Assembly (NCBI GenBank): GCA_964593895.1
Contig: CAZQKL010000011.1
Coordinates: 3,946-27,705, forward strand
DNA: 23,760 bases
Source of the DNA: CAZQKL01 sp964593895 [NCBI: uncultured bacterium]
GTDB taxonomy: Bacteria > DYJV01
Direction: 5' to 3'
Part shown: one piece after another, positions 23,759-23,760 of the stretch
How positions within the stretch are numbered: the stretch's first letter is position 1
Layout of the letters: the number at the start of each line of letters is the position of its first letter
Made by a program: the position numbers and the translations under genes
Notes under the pieces: generated by a model
What the model was told of the DNA's origin: nothing
Databases searched by the model: none
What the model saw: the letters and a program-made list of their open reading frames with translations, nothing else

Positions 23759-23760
23759 TT

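Noticed and set aside
1-23760. CRISPR arrays, tRNA or rRNA genes, insertion sequences, prophage or attachment sites
   Set aside because: No spaced direct repeats, cloverleaf-like segments, transposase or integrase motifs were seen; coding density and base use are even throughout.

Overview
The window is AT-rich (by eye roughly 25-30% G+C) and densely packed, with many 1-20 base overlaps. It comes from a Gram-negative-type bacterium: it encodes an outer-membrane secretin, SPOR and pilus-alignment proteins, Hfq, DksA and GlnD. The polyamine gene set (two pyruvoyl decarboxylases, SpeE, SpeB) and an M29 aminopeptidase would suit a thermophile or anaerobe of a Desulfobacterota-like lineage. That placement is inference, and I cannot name a species.

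Region 1 (1-605): the 3' part of a helical-repeat (TPR-like) gene that enters from the left edge.

Region 2 (768-13130, + strand): twelve tightly coupled genes of an MSHA-type (mannose-sensitive haemagglutinin) type IV pilus. The order is mshQ-C-D-O-P-M-N-I-(pilN-like)-J-K-L. MshQ is a large surface protein with a beta-helix, two LamG domains and the MshQ C-terminal region. MshC/D/O/P are minor pilin-like proteins. MshM is an ExeA-like ATPase, here carrying a membrane segment and a SPOR domain. MshI, the PilN-like protein, MshJ and MshK form the alignment complex. MshL is the secretin. The extension ATPase, platform protein and major pilin (mshE, G, A, B) are not here and may lie to the left.

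Region 3 (13111-16031): a small ModE-type repressor on the minus strand, overlapping the end of mshL and divergent from glnD, the PII uridylyltransferase.

Region 4 (16028-21528, + strand): a promoter overlapping the glnD stop codon drives a structured leader and then speD, pyruvoyl arginine decarboxylase, speE, speB, dksA, an M29 aminopeptidase, miaA and hfq. The first four make spermidine from arginine through agmatine and decarboxylated AdoMet. The leader holds a four-codon ORF (Met-Gly-Asp-Cys-stop) with a strong ribosome binding site. It is followed by an 18-bp terminator hairpin just before speD, so it looks like a translation-coupled attenuator. This is the most notable observation in the window.

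Region 5 (21517-23760, - strand): argD and pilT, one transcription unit, convergent with hfq. PilT could power retraction of the pilus encoded in region 2.

I see no tRNA, rRNA, CRISPR array, insertion sequence or prophage, and no gene-free stretch longer than 300 bases.
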